Below, in pieces: positions 52,484-61,198 of a DNA stretch of 64,000 nt. The first letter of the stretch is position 1, and the number at the start of each line of letters is the position of its first letter. This DNA comes from Desulfobaccales bacterium (GTDB lineage Bacteria > Desulfobacterota > Desulfobaccia > Desulfobaccales > 0-14-0-80-60-11). The notes beneath the pieces were generated by a model, which was not told where the DNA came from, made no database searches, and worked only from the letters and a program-made list of their open reading frames with translations. Where the stretch lies: NCBI GenBank assembly GCA_037481655.1, contig JBBFLF010000013.1, positions 1-64,000 of the forward strand, given 5' to 3'. A program made the position numbers and the translations under genes.

Positions 52484-53311
52484 ATGCAAGTGAGCTATTA
52501 TCCCGGCTGTTCCCTGGAGGGCACTGCGGCGGATTATGCCGCCTCCATCCAGGCGGTAGCCCCTCTGTTGGGAGTGGAGCTCCTGGAGCTGGAGGATTGG
52601 AACTGCTGCGGCGCCAGCGCCGCCCATAGCATCAACCATGAGCTGGCGGTGGCCCTGCCGGGGCGCAACCTGGCCCTGGCCCGAGAGCGGGGCCTGGATG
52701 TGGTGGTGCCCTGCGCCCTGTGTTTCAACCGCCTCAAGGCCGCCGAAAAAGAGACGGCCGCACCCACGGCCCGCCAGGTGAAGATCTGGGACCTGCTGGA
52801 TTTCCTCACCCAGGAGACTTTTCTCACCCAGATCTCCCGGCGGCTGGCCAAGCCCCTGACGGGTCTCAAGGCGGTGGCCTACTACGGCTGTCTCTCGGCC
52901 CGGCCGCCCCAGATCACCGACAAAGCGGACTGGGAAAACCCCACCGCCATGGACCGGCTGCTGGAGGCCCTGGGTGCTGAGGCCATCGACTGGTCCTACA
53001 AGACCGACTGCTGCGGCGCCGGCTTGGCGGTGGCCCGGCCGGACATCATCGACACGTTGGTGGGCCGCCTCTATGAACGGGCCCTGGCCGCCGGGGCCGA
53101 GTGCTTCGTGGTCTCCTGCCAGATGTGCCAGGCCAACCTGGACCTGACCCAAAGCCGCATCTCCGAGAAGGCCGGCAAGCGCTACTATCTCCCGGTCTTC
53201 TATTTCACCGAGCTTTTGGGACTGGCCTTGGGCCACCCGGAGGCGGCGGGCTGGCTGAGGCGGCACCTGGTGGATCCCCGGCCCCTCCTCACGGCCAAGG
53301 GGCTGTTGTGA
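52484..53311 (+). CDS. hdrB: Heterodisulfide reductase-like subunit B
   Basis: 275 aa with two CCG domains. First: YYPGCSLEGTAADYAAS, WNCCGASAAH, PCALCFN. Second: YYGCLSARPPQ, TDCCGAGLAV, SCQMCQANLD. In methanogens these bind two noncubane [4Fe-4S] clusters that reduce a disulfide. In Hdr-MetVF complexes no disulfide substrate is known, so the role may be structural or electron relay. Seven nt after hdrC; 34 nt before the hdrA fusion. Confidence 0.93.
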   Translation: MQVSYYPGCSLEGTAADYAASIQAVAPLLGVELLELEDWNCCGASAAHSINHELAVALPGRNLALARERGLDVVVPCALCFNRLKAAEKETAAPTARQVKIWDLLDFLTQETFLTQISRRLAKPLTGLKAVAYYGCLSARPPQITDKADWENPTAMDRLLEALGAEAIDWSYKTDCCGAGLAVARPDIIDTLVGRLYERALAAGAECFVVSCQMCQANLDLTQSRISEKAGKRYYLPVFYFTELLGLALGHPEAAGWLRRHLVDPRPLLTAKGLL

Positions 53312-53345
53312 TGGCCTTTCACCTTCGCACACGGACGGGACGCGT

Positions 53346-56300
53346 ATGACTGCCTCCAACGGAAAAGTGGGCGCCATCGCTGTGGTGGGCGGCGGCATCG
53401 CCGGCATGCAGGCGGCCCTGGACGCCGCCAACGCCGGCTATAAGGTGTATCTGGTGGAGCGGGACATCTCCATCGGCGGGGTCATGGCCCAACTGGACAA
53501 GACCTTCCCCACCAACGACTGCTCCACCTGCCTCATCTCCCCCAAGCTCATCGAGGTGGCCCGGCACCCGGACATTGAGATCATCACCCAGGCCCAGGTG
53601 GCCAAGGTGGAGGGCGAGGCCGGGAACTACCGGCTCACCGTGACTCTCGAGCCCCGTTACATCGACCGGGCCAAGTGCAACGCCTGCGGCGCCTGCGCCG
53701 AGGCCTGTCCGGTGAGCATGCCCAGCACCTTCGACGAGGGCCTGGGCACCCGGCCGGCGGCCTATCGCCATTTCCCCCAGGCCATCCCCGCCACCTACGC
53801 CATCAAGAAGCTGGACCGGGCGCCCTGTGTGCGGGCCTGCCCCGCCAACCTGAGCGCCCAGGGGTATGTGCAGCTCATCAAGGTGGGGAAATACGCCGAG
53901 GCCCTGGCCCTCATCATGGACCGGCTGCCCCTGCCCGGCACCATCGGCCGCATCTGCCCTCACCCTTGCGAGGACCAGTGCCGGCGGGGCGAGCTGGATG
54001 AACCGGTGGCCATCTGCGCCCTGAAGCGCTTCGCCGCCGACATGGCGGACTGGCAGAGCCTGCCGGTGCCGGAGATCACCCCCCGGCCCGGGAAGGTGGC
54101 GGTGGTGGGCTCCGGGCCCTCGGGCCTGAGCTGCGCCTATCACCTGGCCCGCCGGGGCTATCAGGTGACGGTCTTTGAGGCCCAGAGCGACATCGGCGGC
54201 TGGCTGCGCTACGGCATCCCCGAATACCGCCTGCCCCGGGAGGTCCTGGACCGGGAGGTGGACTACATCCGCCGACTGGGGGTGGAATTCAAGGTCAACA
54301 CTCCCATCGGCCCCGGTCTCACGGTGAACGACCTCCTCACCCGGGAGGGCTTCCAGGCGGTGTATCTGGGGGTGGGGGCCCAGGATTCCCTGCGCCTCCC
54401 TGTCCCCGGGGCCGACGCCCAGGGGGTCTTGTGGGGCGTGGAGTACCTCAAGGAGTCCGCCGCCGGCCGGCCCCAGGACTTCCGGGGCCGCCGGGTGACG
54501 GTCATCGGCGGCGGCAACGTGGCCATGGACGTGGCCCGCACCGCCCGCCGCCAGGGTGGCGAAGTCACCATCATCTGCCTGGAGACCAGAGACGAGATGC
54601 CCGCCTCGCCCTGGGAGGTGGCCGAAGCGGAGCAGGAGGGCATCACCATCCTGCACCGCTGGGGCGTCAAGGAGATCGTGGCGCCCAAAGGCCAGGTCAC
54701 CGGCCTGGTGCTCAAGGCGGTGGAGAGGGTTTTTGACGAGCAGGGCCGCTTCGCCCCCACCTACCGGGAAGAGGAGACCACCCGTCGGGAGACCGACGTG
54801 GTGATTCTGGCCATCGGCCAGAAGACCAATCTGAGCTTCCTCACCGAGACGGACGGCATCCGGCTCACCCCCCGGGGCCTCATCGAGGCGGACCCCGAGA
54901 CCCTGGCCACCAGCCGGGAGGGGGTCTTTGCCGGCGGCGATGTCATCACCGGGCCCTACATCGCCATCGCCGCGGTGGCCGCCGGCCGGGAGGCGGCGGA
55001 ATCCATCGACCGCTACCTCTCCGGCCGGGATCTCAAGGAGGGCCGGGAATTTCCCTTACGGCCCCTCCCCAAAGGCGAGGGCAACTGGGCGCCTCTGCCG
55101 CCCAAATCCGCCCGCAAACCCCGGGCCCGCATGCCGGAGCTGCCTCTGGCCGAGTGGACCAAGGGCTTTAAGGAAATCAACCTGGGCTTCAGCGAGGAGC
55201 AGGCCAGAAGCGAGGCGGAGCGCTGCATCAACTGCGGGGTGTGCTCCGAGTGCCTGCAGTGCGTGGCCGCCTGCCAGGCCGGGGCCATCAACCACCAGAT
55301 GCAGCCCGCCACCCGGGAACTGGAGGTGGGGGCCCTCATCCTGGCACCGGGCTTTAGGCCCTTCGAGGCGGACCAGAAGGCGGAGTACGGCTTCGGCCGC
55401 TACCCCAACGTGGTCACCTCCCTGCAGTTTGAGCGCCTGCTTTCCGCCACCGGGCCCACCGGCGGGCATGTGGTGCGGCCCAGCGACCATCAGGCCCCCC
55501 GCAAGGTGGCCTGGATCCAGTGCGTGGGCTCCCGGGACGCCTCCCTGAACCGGGAATACTGCTCCTATGTCTGCTGCATGTATGCCACCAAGCAGGCCAT
55601 CATCGCCAAGGAGCACGACCCCGATATCGAGCCCACCATCTTCTACATCGACATGCGGGCCCAAGGAAAAGGCTTTGACCGCTACTACGAGCGGGCCAAA
55701 ACCTCCCACGGGGTGCGCTATGTCCGGAGCATGATCTCCCGGGTGGCCCAGGATCCCAAGACCCACAACCTGGAGCTCACCTACGTGAGCGAAGACAACC
55801 AGATCGTCACCGAGACCTTCGATCTAGTGGTCCTGTCGGTGGGTCTCAATCCCCATCCCGCGGCCCGGGAGCTGGCCGGCAAGCTGGGGATCGACACCGA
55901 CCGCTACGGCTATGCCCAAAGTCCGCCGTTCAAGATGATCTCCACCACCCGGGAGGGCATCTACACCTGCGGCGTCTTCCAGGCCCCCAAGGACATCCCG
56001 GAGACCGTGGGCCAGGCCTCCGCCGCCGCCGGTGCCGCTGCGGCGCTTTTGGCCGAGGCCCGGGGCACCCTGGTCACCAAGGAGGAGTATCCCCCCGAGC
56101 GGGACATCCTGGCCGAGGAGCCCCGCATCGGCGTTTTTGTCTGCCACTGCGGCATCAACATCGCCGGGGTGGTGGATGTGGCGGCGGTGACGGATTATGC
56201 CCGCACTTTGCCCCAGGTGGCCTATGCCGACCACTTCACCTTCACCTGCTCCACCGACTCCCTGGACCGCATGCGTGAGGTGATTGAGGAGCATAAGCTC

Positions 56301-57818
56301 AATCGGGTGGTGGTGGCCTCCTGCAGCCCCCGCACGCACGAGCCTCTGTTCCAGGAGAACCTGCGCAAGGCGGGCCTGAACAAATACCTCTTTGAGATGG
56401 CCAACATCCGGGACCAGGACTCCTGGGTGCACCAGGGCGAGCCGGCCCTGGCCACGGAGAAGGCCAAGGAGCTGGTGCGCATGTCCGTGGCCCGGGCGGC
56501 GCTCCTCAAGCCCGTGGGCGACCTCCTCTTCCCGGTGACCCAGAAGGCCCTGGTGGTGGGCGGCGAGCTGGCGGCACTGCAGGCCGCCCTCACCATCGCC
56601 GAGGCGGGCTACCCGGTGTACCTCACCGAGCCCGGGGAAAAGCTGGGGGCCAGCCTGGCCCGGCGCCAGCACCACACCCTGGAGGGCCACGCCATCCAGC
56701 CTTTTATCGCCGAGATGGTGAAAAGGGTGGAGGAGCACCCCCTCATCGAGTGGCTGCCCTTCACCCGCATCCTGGACGTCAAAGGCCACATCGGCAAGTT
56801 CAAAAGCACCGCCGAGGCTGGCCGCTTCCACCGGGAGCTGGAGTACGGGGCGGTGGTGGTGGCCACCGGCGCCCAGGAATACCAGCCCACGGAATACCTC
56901 TACGGCCAGCACGACCGGGTCCTCACCCAACTGGAGCTGGAGGAGCTCCTGGCGGAAAACCCCCGGGCGCTCCCTGCCGGGGCGAAGGTGGTGATGATCC
57001 AGTGCGTGGGCTCCCGGGAGCCGGAGCGCAACTACTGCAGCCGGGTATGCTGCAGCGAGGCGGTGAAAAACGCCCTGAAGATCAAGGAGCTGGATCCCAC
57101 GGCCCAGGTCTTCGTCCTCTATCGGGACATCCGCACCTATGGCTTAAAGGAGCTTTACTACCGCAAAGCCCGAGAGCTGGGGGTGCAGTTTGTGCGCTTC
57201 GAGCCGGAGCGCCGCCCCGAGGTCACGCCCCAAGGCCAGGGGCTCACGGTGACGGTCTTTGACCAGTCCCTGAAGCTGCCCCTGAAGCTCACGGCCGACT
57301 ACCTGGTGCTTTCCGCCGCTCTGCGGCCGCATCCGGCCAGCGCCGAGGTGGCCCGGGTCTTCAAGCTCCCCCTGGACGCCGATGGCTTCCTCATGGAGGC
57401 CCACCTGAAGCTCAAGCCTCTGGACTTTGCCTCCGCCGGCATCTTTCTTTGCGGTCTGGCCCACGGCCCCAAGACCCTGGAGGAGAGCCTGGCCCAGGCC
57501 CAGGGCGCCGCGGCCCGAGCTCTGGGGGTCCTCTCCCGGGAGGAGATGTATGTGGCCGGCGCGGTGGCCCAGGTGGATCCGCTGAAGTGCGTTGCCTGCC
57601 TCACCTGCGTGCGCACCTGCCCCTTCGGGGTGCCGCAGATGGATGAGAGCGAAGGCGTGGTGCGCATTGACGCCGCCTCCTGCCAGGGCTGCGGCAACTG
57701 CGCCAGCGCCTGCCCCCGCAAGGCCATCGAAGTGAAACACAATCTGGACGAGCAGTTCATCGCCAAGATCCTGGCCGTGAGTGACACCTGGCCGGCGATG
57801 GGCTCCGAGGCGAGGTAG
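53346..57818 (+). CDS. hdrA: Giant HdrA fusion: HdrA with inserted NfnB/GltD-like domain plus a second HdrA
   Basis: 1490-aa flavin/Fe-S protein, several times the usual HdrA mass. Domain order: HdrA FAD site VVGGGIAGMQAAL and CSTCLISPKLIE (1 to about 110); ferredoxin motif CNACGACAEACPV (about 112). A GltD/NfnB-like insert follows (about 150-560): APCVRACPANLSAQ, VAVVGSGPSGLSCAYHL (251) and NAD(P)-site VTVIGGGNVAMDVA (384). Then CINCGVCSECLQCVAAC (about 627), the rest of HdrA one with VFVCHCGINIAGVVD (about 932), and a second HdrA FAD domain (about 1070) whose glycine motif is weakened (VVGGELAALQAAL). It ends with two ferredoxin motifs CVACLTCVRTCPFG and CQGCGNCASACPRK. Probably the bifurcating centre, with its own NAD(P)H site. 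Confidence 0.9.
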   Translation: MTASNGKVGAIAVVGGGIAGMQAALDAANAGYKVYLVERDISIGGVMAQLDKTFPTNDCSTCLISPKLIEVARHPDIEIITQAQVAKVEGEAGNYRLTVTLEPRYIDRAKCNACGACAEACPVSMPSTFDEGLGTRPAAYRHFPQAIPATYAIKKLDRAPCVRACPANLSAQGYVQLIKVGKYAEALALIMDRLPLPGTIGRICPHPCEDQCRRGELDEPVAICALKRFAADMADWQSLPVPEITPRPGKVAVVGSGPSGLSCAYHLARRGYQVTVFEAQSDIGGWLRYGIPEYRLPREVLDREVDYIRRLGVEFKVNTPIGPGLTVNDLLTREGFQAVYLGVGAQDSLRLPVPGADAQGVLWGVEYLKESAAGRPQDFRGRRVTVIGGGNVAMDVARTARRQGGEVTIICLETRDEMPASPWEVAEAEQEGITILHRWGVKEIVAPKGQVTGLVLKAVERVFDEQGRFAPTYREEETTRRETDVVILAIGQKTNLSFLTETDGIRLTPRGLIEADPETLATSREGVFAGGDVITGPYIAIAAVAAGREAAESIDRYLSGRDLKEGREFPLRPLPKGEGNWAPLPPKSARKPRARMPELPLAEWTKGFKEINLGFSEEQARSEAERCINCGVCSECLQCVAACQAGAINHQMQPATRELEVGALILAPGFRPFEADQKAEYGFGRYPNVVTSLQFERLLSATGPTGGHVVRPSDHQAPRKVAWIQCVGSRDASLNREYCSYVCCMYATKQAIIAKEHDPDIEPTIFYIDMRAQGKGFDRYYERAKTSHGVRYVRSMISRVAQDPKTHNLELTYVSEDNQIVTETFDLVVLSVGLNPHPAARELAGKLGIDTDRYGYAQSPPFKMISTTREGIYTCGVFQAPKDIPETVGQASAAAGAAAALLAEARGTLVTKEEYPPERDILAEEPRIGVFVCHCGINIAGVVDVAAVTDYARTLPQVAYADHFTFTCSTDSLDRMREVIEEHKLNRVVVASCSPRTHEPLFQENLRKAGLNKYLFEMANIRDQDSWVHQGEPALATEKAKELVRMSVARAALLKPVGDLLFPVTQKALVVGGELAALQAALTIAEAGYPVYLTEPGEKLGASLARRQHHTLEGHAIQPFIAEMVKRVEEHPLIEWLPFTRILDVKGHIGKFKSTAEAGRFHRELEYGAVVVATGAQEYQPTEYLYGQHDRVLTQLELEELLAENPRALPAGAKVVMIQCVGSREPERNYCSRVCCSEAVKNALKIKELDPTAQVFVLYRDIRTYGLKELYYRKARELGVQFVRFEPERRPEVTPQGQGLTVTVFDQSLKLPLKLTADYLVLSAALRPHPASAEVARVFKLPLDADGFLMEAHLKLKPLDFASAGIFLCGLAHGPKTLEESLAQAQGAAARALGVLSREEMYVAGAVAQVDPLKCVACLTCVRTCPFGVPQMDESEGVVRIDAASCQGCGNCASACPRKAIEVKHNLDEQFIAKILAVSDTWPAMGSEAR

Positions 57819-57822
57819 TCCC

Positions 57823-58320
57823 ATGGAAGCCTCCAAAGTGATTTCCGCCGCTCCGGAAGCGGCATTTGTCCCCAAGATCCTGGCCCTGGTGTGCACCTAC
57901 TGCACCTACACCGCCGCGGACATGGCGGGCTCGGCCCGCATGCAGTACCCGGCCACGGTGCGCATCGTCAAGTACTTATGCACCGGCCGCATCGACATCC
58001 TGCACATCCTCAAGGCCTTTGAGGCCGGGGCGGACGCGGTGATGGTGAGCGGCTGCGAAGCCGGGAGCTGCCACTTCCTGGAGGGGAACTTGCGGGCCCG
58101 GGAACGGGTGGAATATGCCAAAAAGCTCATCGCCGAAGTGGGCCTCGAGCCCGAGCGCCTGGAGATGTTTGAGGTGGCCGCCTCCGACGCCCCCAAGTGG
58201 GTCCAGGTGGTCCGGGAGATGACGGAGAGGGTGAAACGGTTGGGTCCCAGCCCGCTCCATCGGGTGGGCGAAAGCCCCGCCCAGGTGGCGGCGGCAGTTC
58301 AACGGGTGGTGGCGCAATGA
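57823..58320 (+). CDS. mvhD: MvhD-like hydrogenase iron-sulfur subunit
   Basis: 165 aa from ATG 57823 (GAGG ten nt upstream). A 2Fe-2S protein of the MvhD family: VCTYCTYTAADMAGSARMQY, VMVSGCEAGSCHFLEGN with the family cysteines, and the C-terminal helix. In methanogens MvhD carries electrons from hydrogenase to HdrA; here it links HdrA to MetV/MetF or to another donor. Four nt after the HdrA fusion stop; overlaps metV by 4 nt. Confidence 0.93.
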   Translation: MEASKVISAAPEAAFVPKILALVCTYCTYTAADMAGSARMQYPATVRIVKYLCTGRIDILHILKAFEAGADAVMVSGCEAGSCHFLEGNLRARERVEYAKKLIAEVGLEPERLEMFEVAASDAPKWVQVVREMTERVKRLGPSPLHRVGESPAQVAAAVQRVVAQ

Positions 58321-58997
58321 TCATCGCAGAACGCAAGCCTTTCAAGGAAATCCAGGAGATGGTGGCCCCCTACGGGGACGTCCTCATCGTCGGCTGCGGC
58401 ACCTGTGTGGCCGTCTGCCTGGCCGGGGGCGAAAAGGAAGTGGGGCTGTTGGCGGCGCAACTGAAGCTGGCCCGCAACCTGGCGGGACAGGCCGGCCGCC
58501 TGGGCGAGATCACCGTGGAGCGCCAGTGCGACCGAGAGTTCATCGAGCCCCTGCGGGAGACGGCGGCCGACTATGAGGCCGTCATCTCCACCGCCTGCGG
58601 CGCCGGGGTGCAGTTTCTGGCGGCGCTGCTGCCGGACAAGCCCGTCTTCCCGGCCCTCAACACCACCTTCATCGGGGTGAACGAGGCGGCGGGGCACTAC
58701 ACCGAGCGCTGCCGCTCCTGCCACCAGTGCTATCTGGGCCTCACCGGCGGCATCTGCCCGGTGACCATGTGCACCAAGGGCCTGCTTAACGGCCCCTGCG
58801 GCGGCACCATCGGCGGCAAGTGCGAAGTGGACCCGGAGCGGGACTGCGCCTGGTGCCAGATCTATGAGCGCCTGGAAAGCCAGGGGCGCCTTGAGCAGAT
58901 CGAGGCTATTTTGCCCCTCCATCCGCACAGCCGCACCACCAGCCCGGGAACGGTGATTCACCCTGCCTATTTAAGGAGATACGCCGCCCATGAGTAA
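58317..58997 (+). CDS. metV: MetV: methylenetetrahydrofolate reductase zinc/iron-sulfur subunit
   Basis: 226 aa from ATG 58317 (overlap ATGA with mvhD). MetV family: KPFKEIQEMVAPYGDVLIVG, CGTCVAVCLAGGEKEV, and a Cys-rich C-terminal region (CRSCHQCYLGLTGGICPVTM, GPCGGTIGGKCEVD, CAWCQIYERL). It forms the core reductase with MetF and carries Fe-S clusters and zinc. Eight-nt overlap with metF. Its presence marks the acetogen-type complex, not the lone E. coli-type MetF. Confidence 0.93.
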   Translation: MIIAERKPFKEIQEMVAPYGDVLIVGCGTCVAVCLAGGEKEVGLLAAQLKLARNLAGQAGRLGEITVERQCDREFIEPLRETAADYEAVISTACGAGVQFLAALLPDKPVFPALNTTFIGVNEAAGHYTERCRSCHQCYLGLTGGICPVTMCTKGLLNGPCGGTIGGKCEVDPERDCAWCQIYERLESQGRLEQIEAILPLHPHSRTTSPGTVIHPAYLRRYAAHE

Positions 58998-59874
58998 GCT
59001 CAAGGACGCCCTGAGTGCCGGGGGATTTCCCCTGGTGGTGGAAGTGAAGCCGCCCAAAGGGGTGGAAGTGGCCAAGATGCTGGCCCCGGTGACGGGCCTC
59101 AACGGCCAGGTGACGGCCTTCGGGGTGCCGGATAACGAACACGCCAAGATGCGCCTCTCCGCTTTGGCCGCCGCCCGGCTGGTGAAGGAGGCCGGAGGCG
59201 AACCCTTGATGCTGCTCACCTGCCGGGACCGCAACCGCCTGGCCCTGGAGAGCGATCTGTTGGGCGCCGCCGCCCTGGGAGTGGAGAATATCCTGGTGCT
59301 GAGCGGCGATTACGTCCATCAGGGCGACCACCCGGACGCCAAGCCGGTCTATGACGCCGACTCGGTGCAACTGCTGCTGGTGGCCCGGGAGCTCATGGCC
59401 GGCCGGGACAGCGCCGGCAACGCCTTAAGCGGCGCCCCCCGGTTTTTCCTGGGCGCGGTGGTCATCCCTGAGGCCCAACCTTTAGGCCCCCAGCGGCTGA
59501 AATTCCGCAAAAAAATTGAGGCCGGCGCCGACTTTTTCGTCACCGCGCCCCTCTTTGACCTGGAGAAATACCGGGCCTTCCGGAAAGAGGTGGTGCCCGA
59601 GGGCGTGAAGATCCTGGCCTGCCTCAAGGTGCCCTCCGCCGAGGAGGTGGAGAAGGCCGCCAAGGGTGAGCTCCGGAAGGTGTATTCCCTGCCGCCCGCA
59701 GTGATTCAGGAGCTCTCCGGCGGCGACCCGGAGGAAGTGCTGGCCAAGGGCGCGGCCCTGGCCGGGCGCCTGGCCAAACAGCTCCGGGAAGAAAAGCTGG
59801 CGGACGGCATCTATCTCAAGGCCAAGGGCCGGCCGGACCTGGCGGCGGCGTTTCTCAAGGCCGCCGGGTTCTGA
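58990..59874 (+). CDS. metF: Methylenetetrahydrofolate reductase
   Basis: 294-aa FAD-binding TIM barrel. It starts LKDALSAGGFPLVVEVKPPK, with the catalytic Glu in the EVKPPKG motif. It then has NDNEHAKMRLSALAAA-like pterin region, MLLTCRDRNRLALESDLLGA and LVLSGDYVHQGDHPDA. It reduces methylene-THF to methyl-THF in the methyl branch of the Wood-Ljungdahl pathway, or the reverse during acetate or syntrophic oxidation. With MetV, MvhD and HdrABC it probably takes electrons from the complex and not from free NADH. Last gene of the tightly overlapped operon; 79 nt to the next gene. Confidence 0.93.
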   Translation: MSKLKDALSAGGFPLVVEVKPPKGVEVAKMLAPVTGLNGQVTAFGVPDNEHAKMRLSALAAARLVKEAGGEPLMLLTCRDRNRLALESDLLGAAALGVENILVLSGDYVHQGDHPDAKPVYDADSVQLLLVARELMAGRDSAGNALSGAPRFFLGAVVIPEAQPLGPQRLKFRKKIEAGADFFVTAPLFDLEKYRAFRKEVVPEGVKILACLKVPSAEEVEKAAKGELRKVYSLPPAVIQELSGGDPEEVLAKGAALAGRLAKQLREEKLADGIYLKAKGRPDLAAAFLKAAGF

Positions 59875-59953
59875 CAATTGGCTCGGCCAAGTAATAAACC
59901 CTGGCCGGGAGCGCACTGAGGAAAAGTTTGCGCCCCATGACACGGATCAGCCT

Positions 59954-61198
59954 ATGAAAGCGCACGTGCAACATCCGGTGGTGGTTTTGGGCGGCGGCAT
60001 TGCCGGCCTTACCGCCGCCCTGGAGCTCAACCGGGCCGGAGTGCCGGTGGCCCTGGTGGAAAAGAGCCCCTTTTTCGGGGGGCGGGCGGCCAGCTTTGTC
60101 TGCAAGGCCACGGACAGCTGCCAGAAATGCGGCGCCTGCCGGGTGGAGCAGGCCCTGAGGGAGCTTTTCGAGACCCTGGAAATCCGCCGCTTCCCCCACA
60201 CCCGGGTGACGGCCGGCCGTCGGGTGGATGGCGGCCTCCATCTCACTCTGGTAAGCCGGCCCCAGGTGGTGGACCCTGACCGCTGCACCGACTGCGGCCT
60301 CTGCGCCGCGGCATGCCCGGTCCCCGGCGCCCTCCTCACCACGGTGTCGGCGGAGAATCACCCTCGCTATGCCGTGGACCCGGACAAGTGCCTCTATTAC
60401 CAGGACGGCTCCTGCCGGCGGTGTGCGGAGGTGTGCCCCACCGGGGCCATTGATCTCACCCGCCCGGAGACCACGCTGGAGCTCACCGCCACCGGACTGG
60501 TGGTGGCCACCGGCTATCAGCCCTCCCCGCCGCCGGCCCGCTCGATCTTTGCCCGGGCCGGCCTCCCCCAGGTGGTCACCGGCTGGGAGCTGGAGGAGCT
60601 CCTCCGCCAGGGGGGCCCGCTCCTTAGGCCCGGGGACGGCCGTTTAGTTAGGCGGCTGGCCTTCGTGCAGTGCGTGGGCAGTCGGGACCGGGAACATGCC
60701 TACTGTTCCCGGGTCTGCTGCGGCTATGGCCTGAGGCTCGCCCGCCTGGTGCGCCATCGCTGGCCGGAGGTGCAGGTGAGCACCTTTTACATGGACCTGC
60801 AGAATGTGGGGCCCGACCCGCAGGATTTTGAGGCGGCGGTGCAGCGGGAGCTGGAACTCATCCGGGCCTTGCCCGGGGATATGGCCACCACCACCGACGG
60901 CAGCCTGGTGCTCCGCTTCTTTGACGACACAAGCGGCAAGGCCCTCTTTCGGGTGGTGGACCTGCTGGTGCTGGCGGTGGGGATCGCCCCGGGGCCGGAC
61001 AACCCCTGGCTGGCGGAGATGCTGGGCTTGCCCCTCACCGCGGACGGCTTTCTGGGCTCCGGCAACGGCGCTCATCCCTTACCCCCCGGCGTCTTTCTGG
61101 CCGGCACCGCCACCGGTCCTTTGAGCATTCTTGAGTGCATCACCCAGGCCACCCGGGCGGCCGAGCAGGTCTGCCGCTATCTGGAGGAGACCCCATGA
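59954..61198 (+). CDS. HdrA/QmoA-like flavoprotein with ferredoxin clusters
   Basis: 414-aa FAD protein. The FAD site is VVLGGGIAGLTAALELNRAG, then CKATDSCQKCGACRVEQAL. An inserted two-cluster ferredoxin follows: CTDCGLCAAACPVPG, CLYYQDGSCRRCAEVCPTGA. After it comes the conserved HdrA stretch FVQCVGSRDREHAYCSRVCCGYG and the C-terminal LAGTATGPLSILECITQAT. Size and shape resemble QmoA of the sulfate-reducer Qmo complex, but no QmoC or aprAB is visible. It overlaps the next gene by 4 nt, so the two make a pair (QmoA/QmoB-like) behind the MetVF operon. Confidence 0.85.
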   Translation: MKAHVQHPVVVLGGGIAGLTAALELNRAGVPVALVEKSPFFGGRAASFVCKATDSCQKCGACRVEQALRELFETLEIRRFPHTRVTAGRRVDGGLHLTLVSRPQVVDPDRCTDCGLCAAACPVPGALLTTVSAENHPRYAVDPDKCLYYQDGSCRRCAEVCPTGAIDLTRPETTLELTATGLVVATGYQPSPPPARSIFARAGLPQVVTGWELEELLRQGGPLLRPGDGRLVRRLAFVQCVGSRDREHAYCSRVCCGYGLRLARLVRHRWPEVQVSTFYMDLQNVGPDPQDFEAAVQRELELIRALPGDMATTTDGSLVLRFFDDTSGKALFRVVDLLVLAVGIAPGPDNPWLAEMLGLPLTADGFLGSGNGAHPLPPGVFLAGTATGPLSILECITQATRAAEQVCRYLEETP

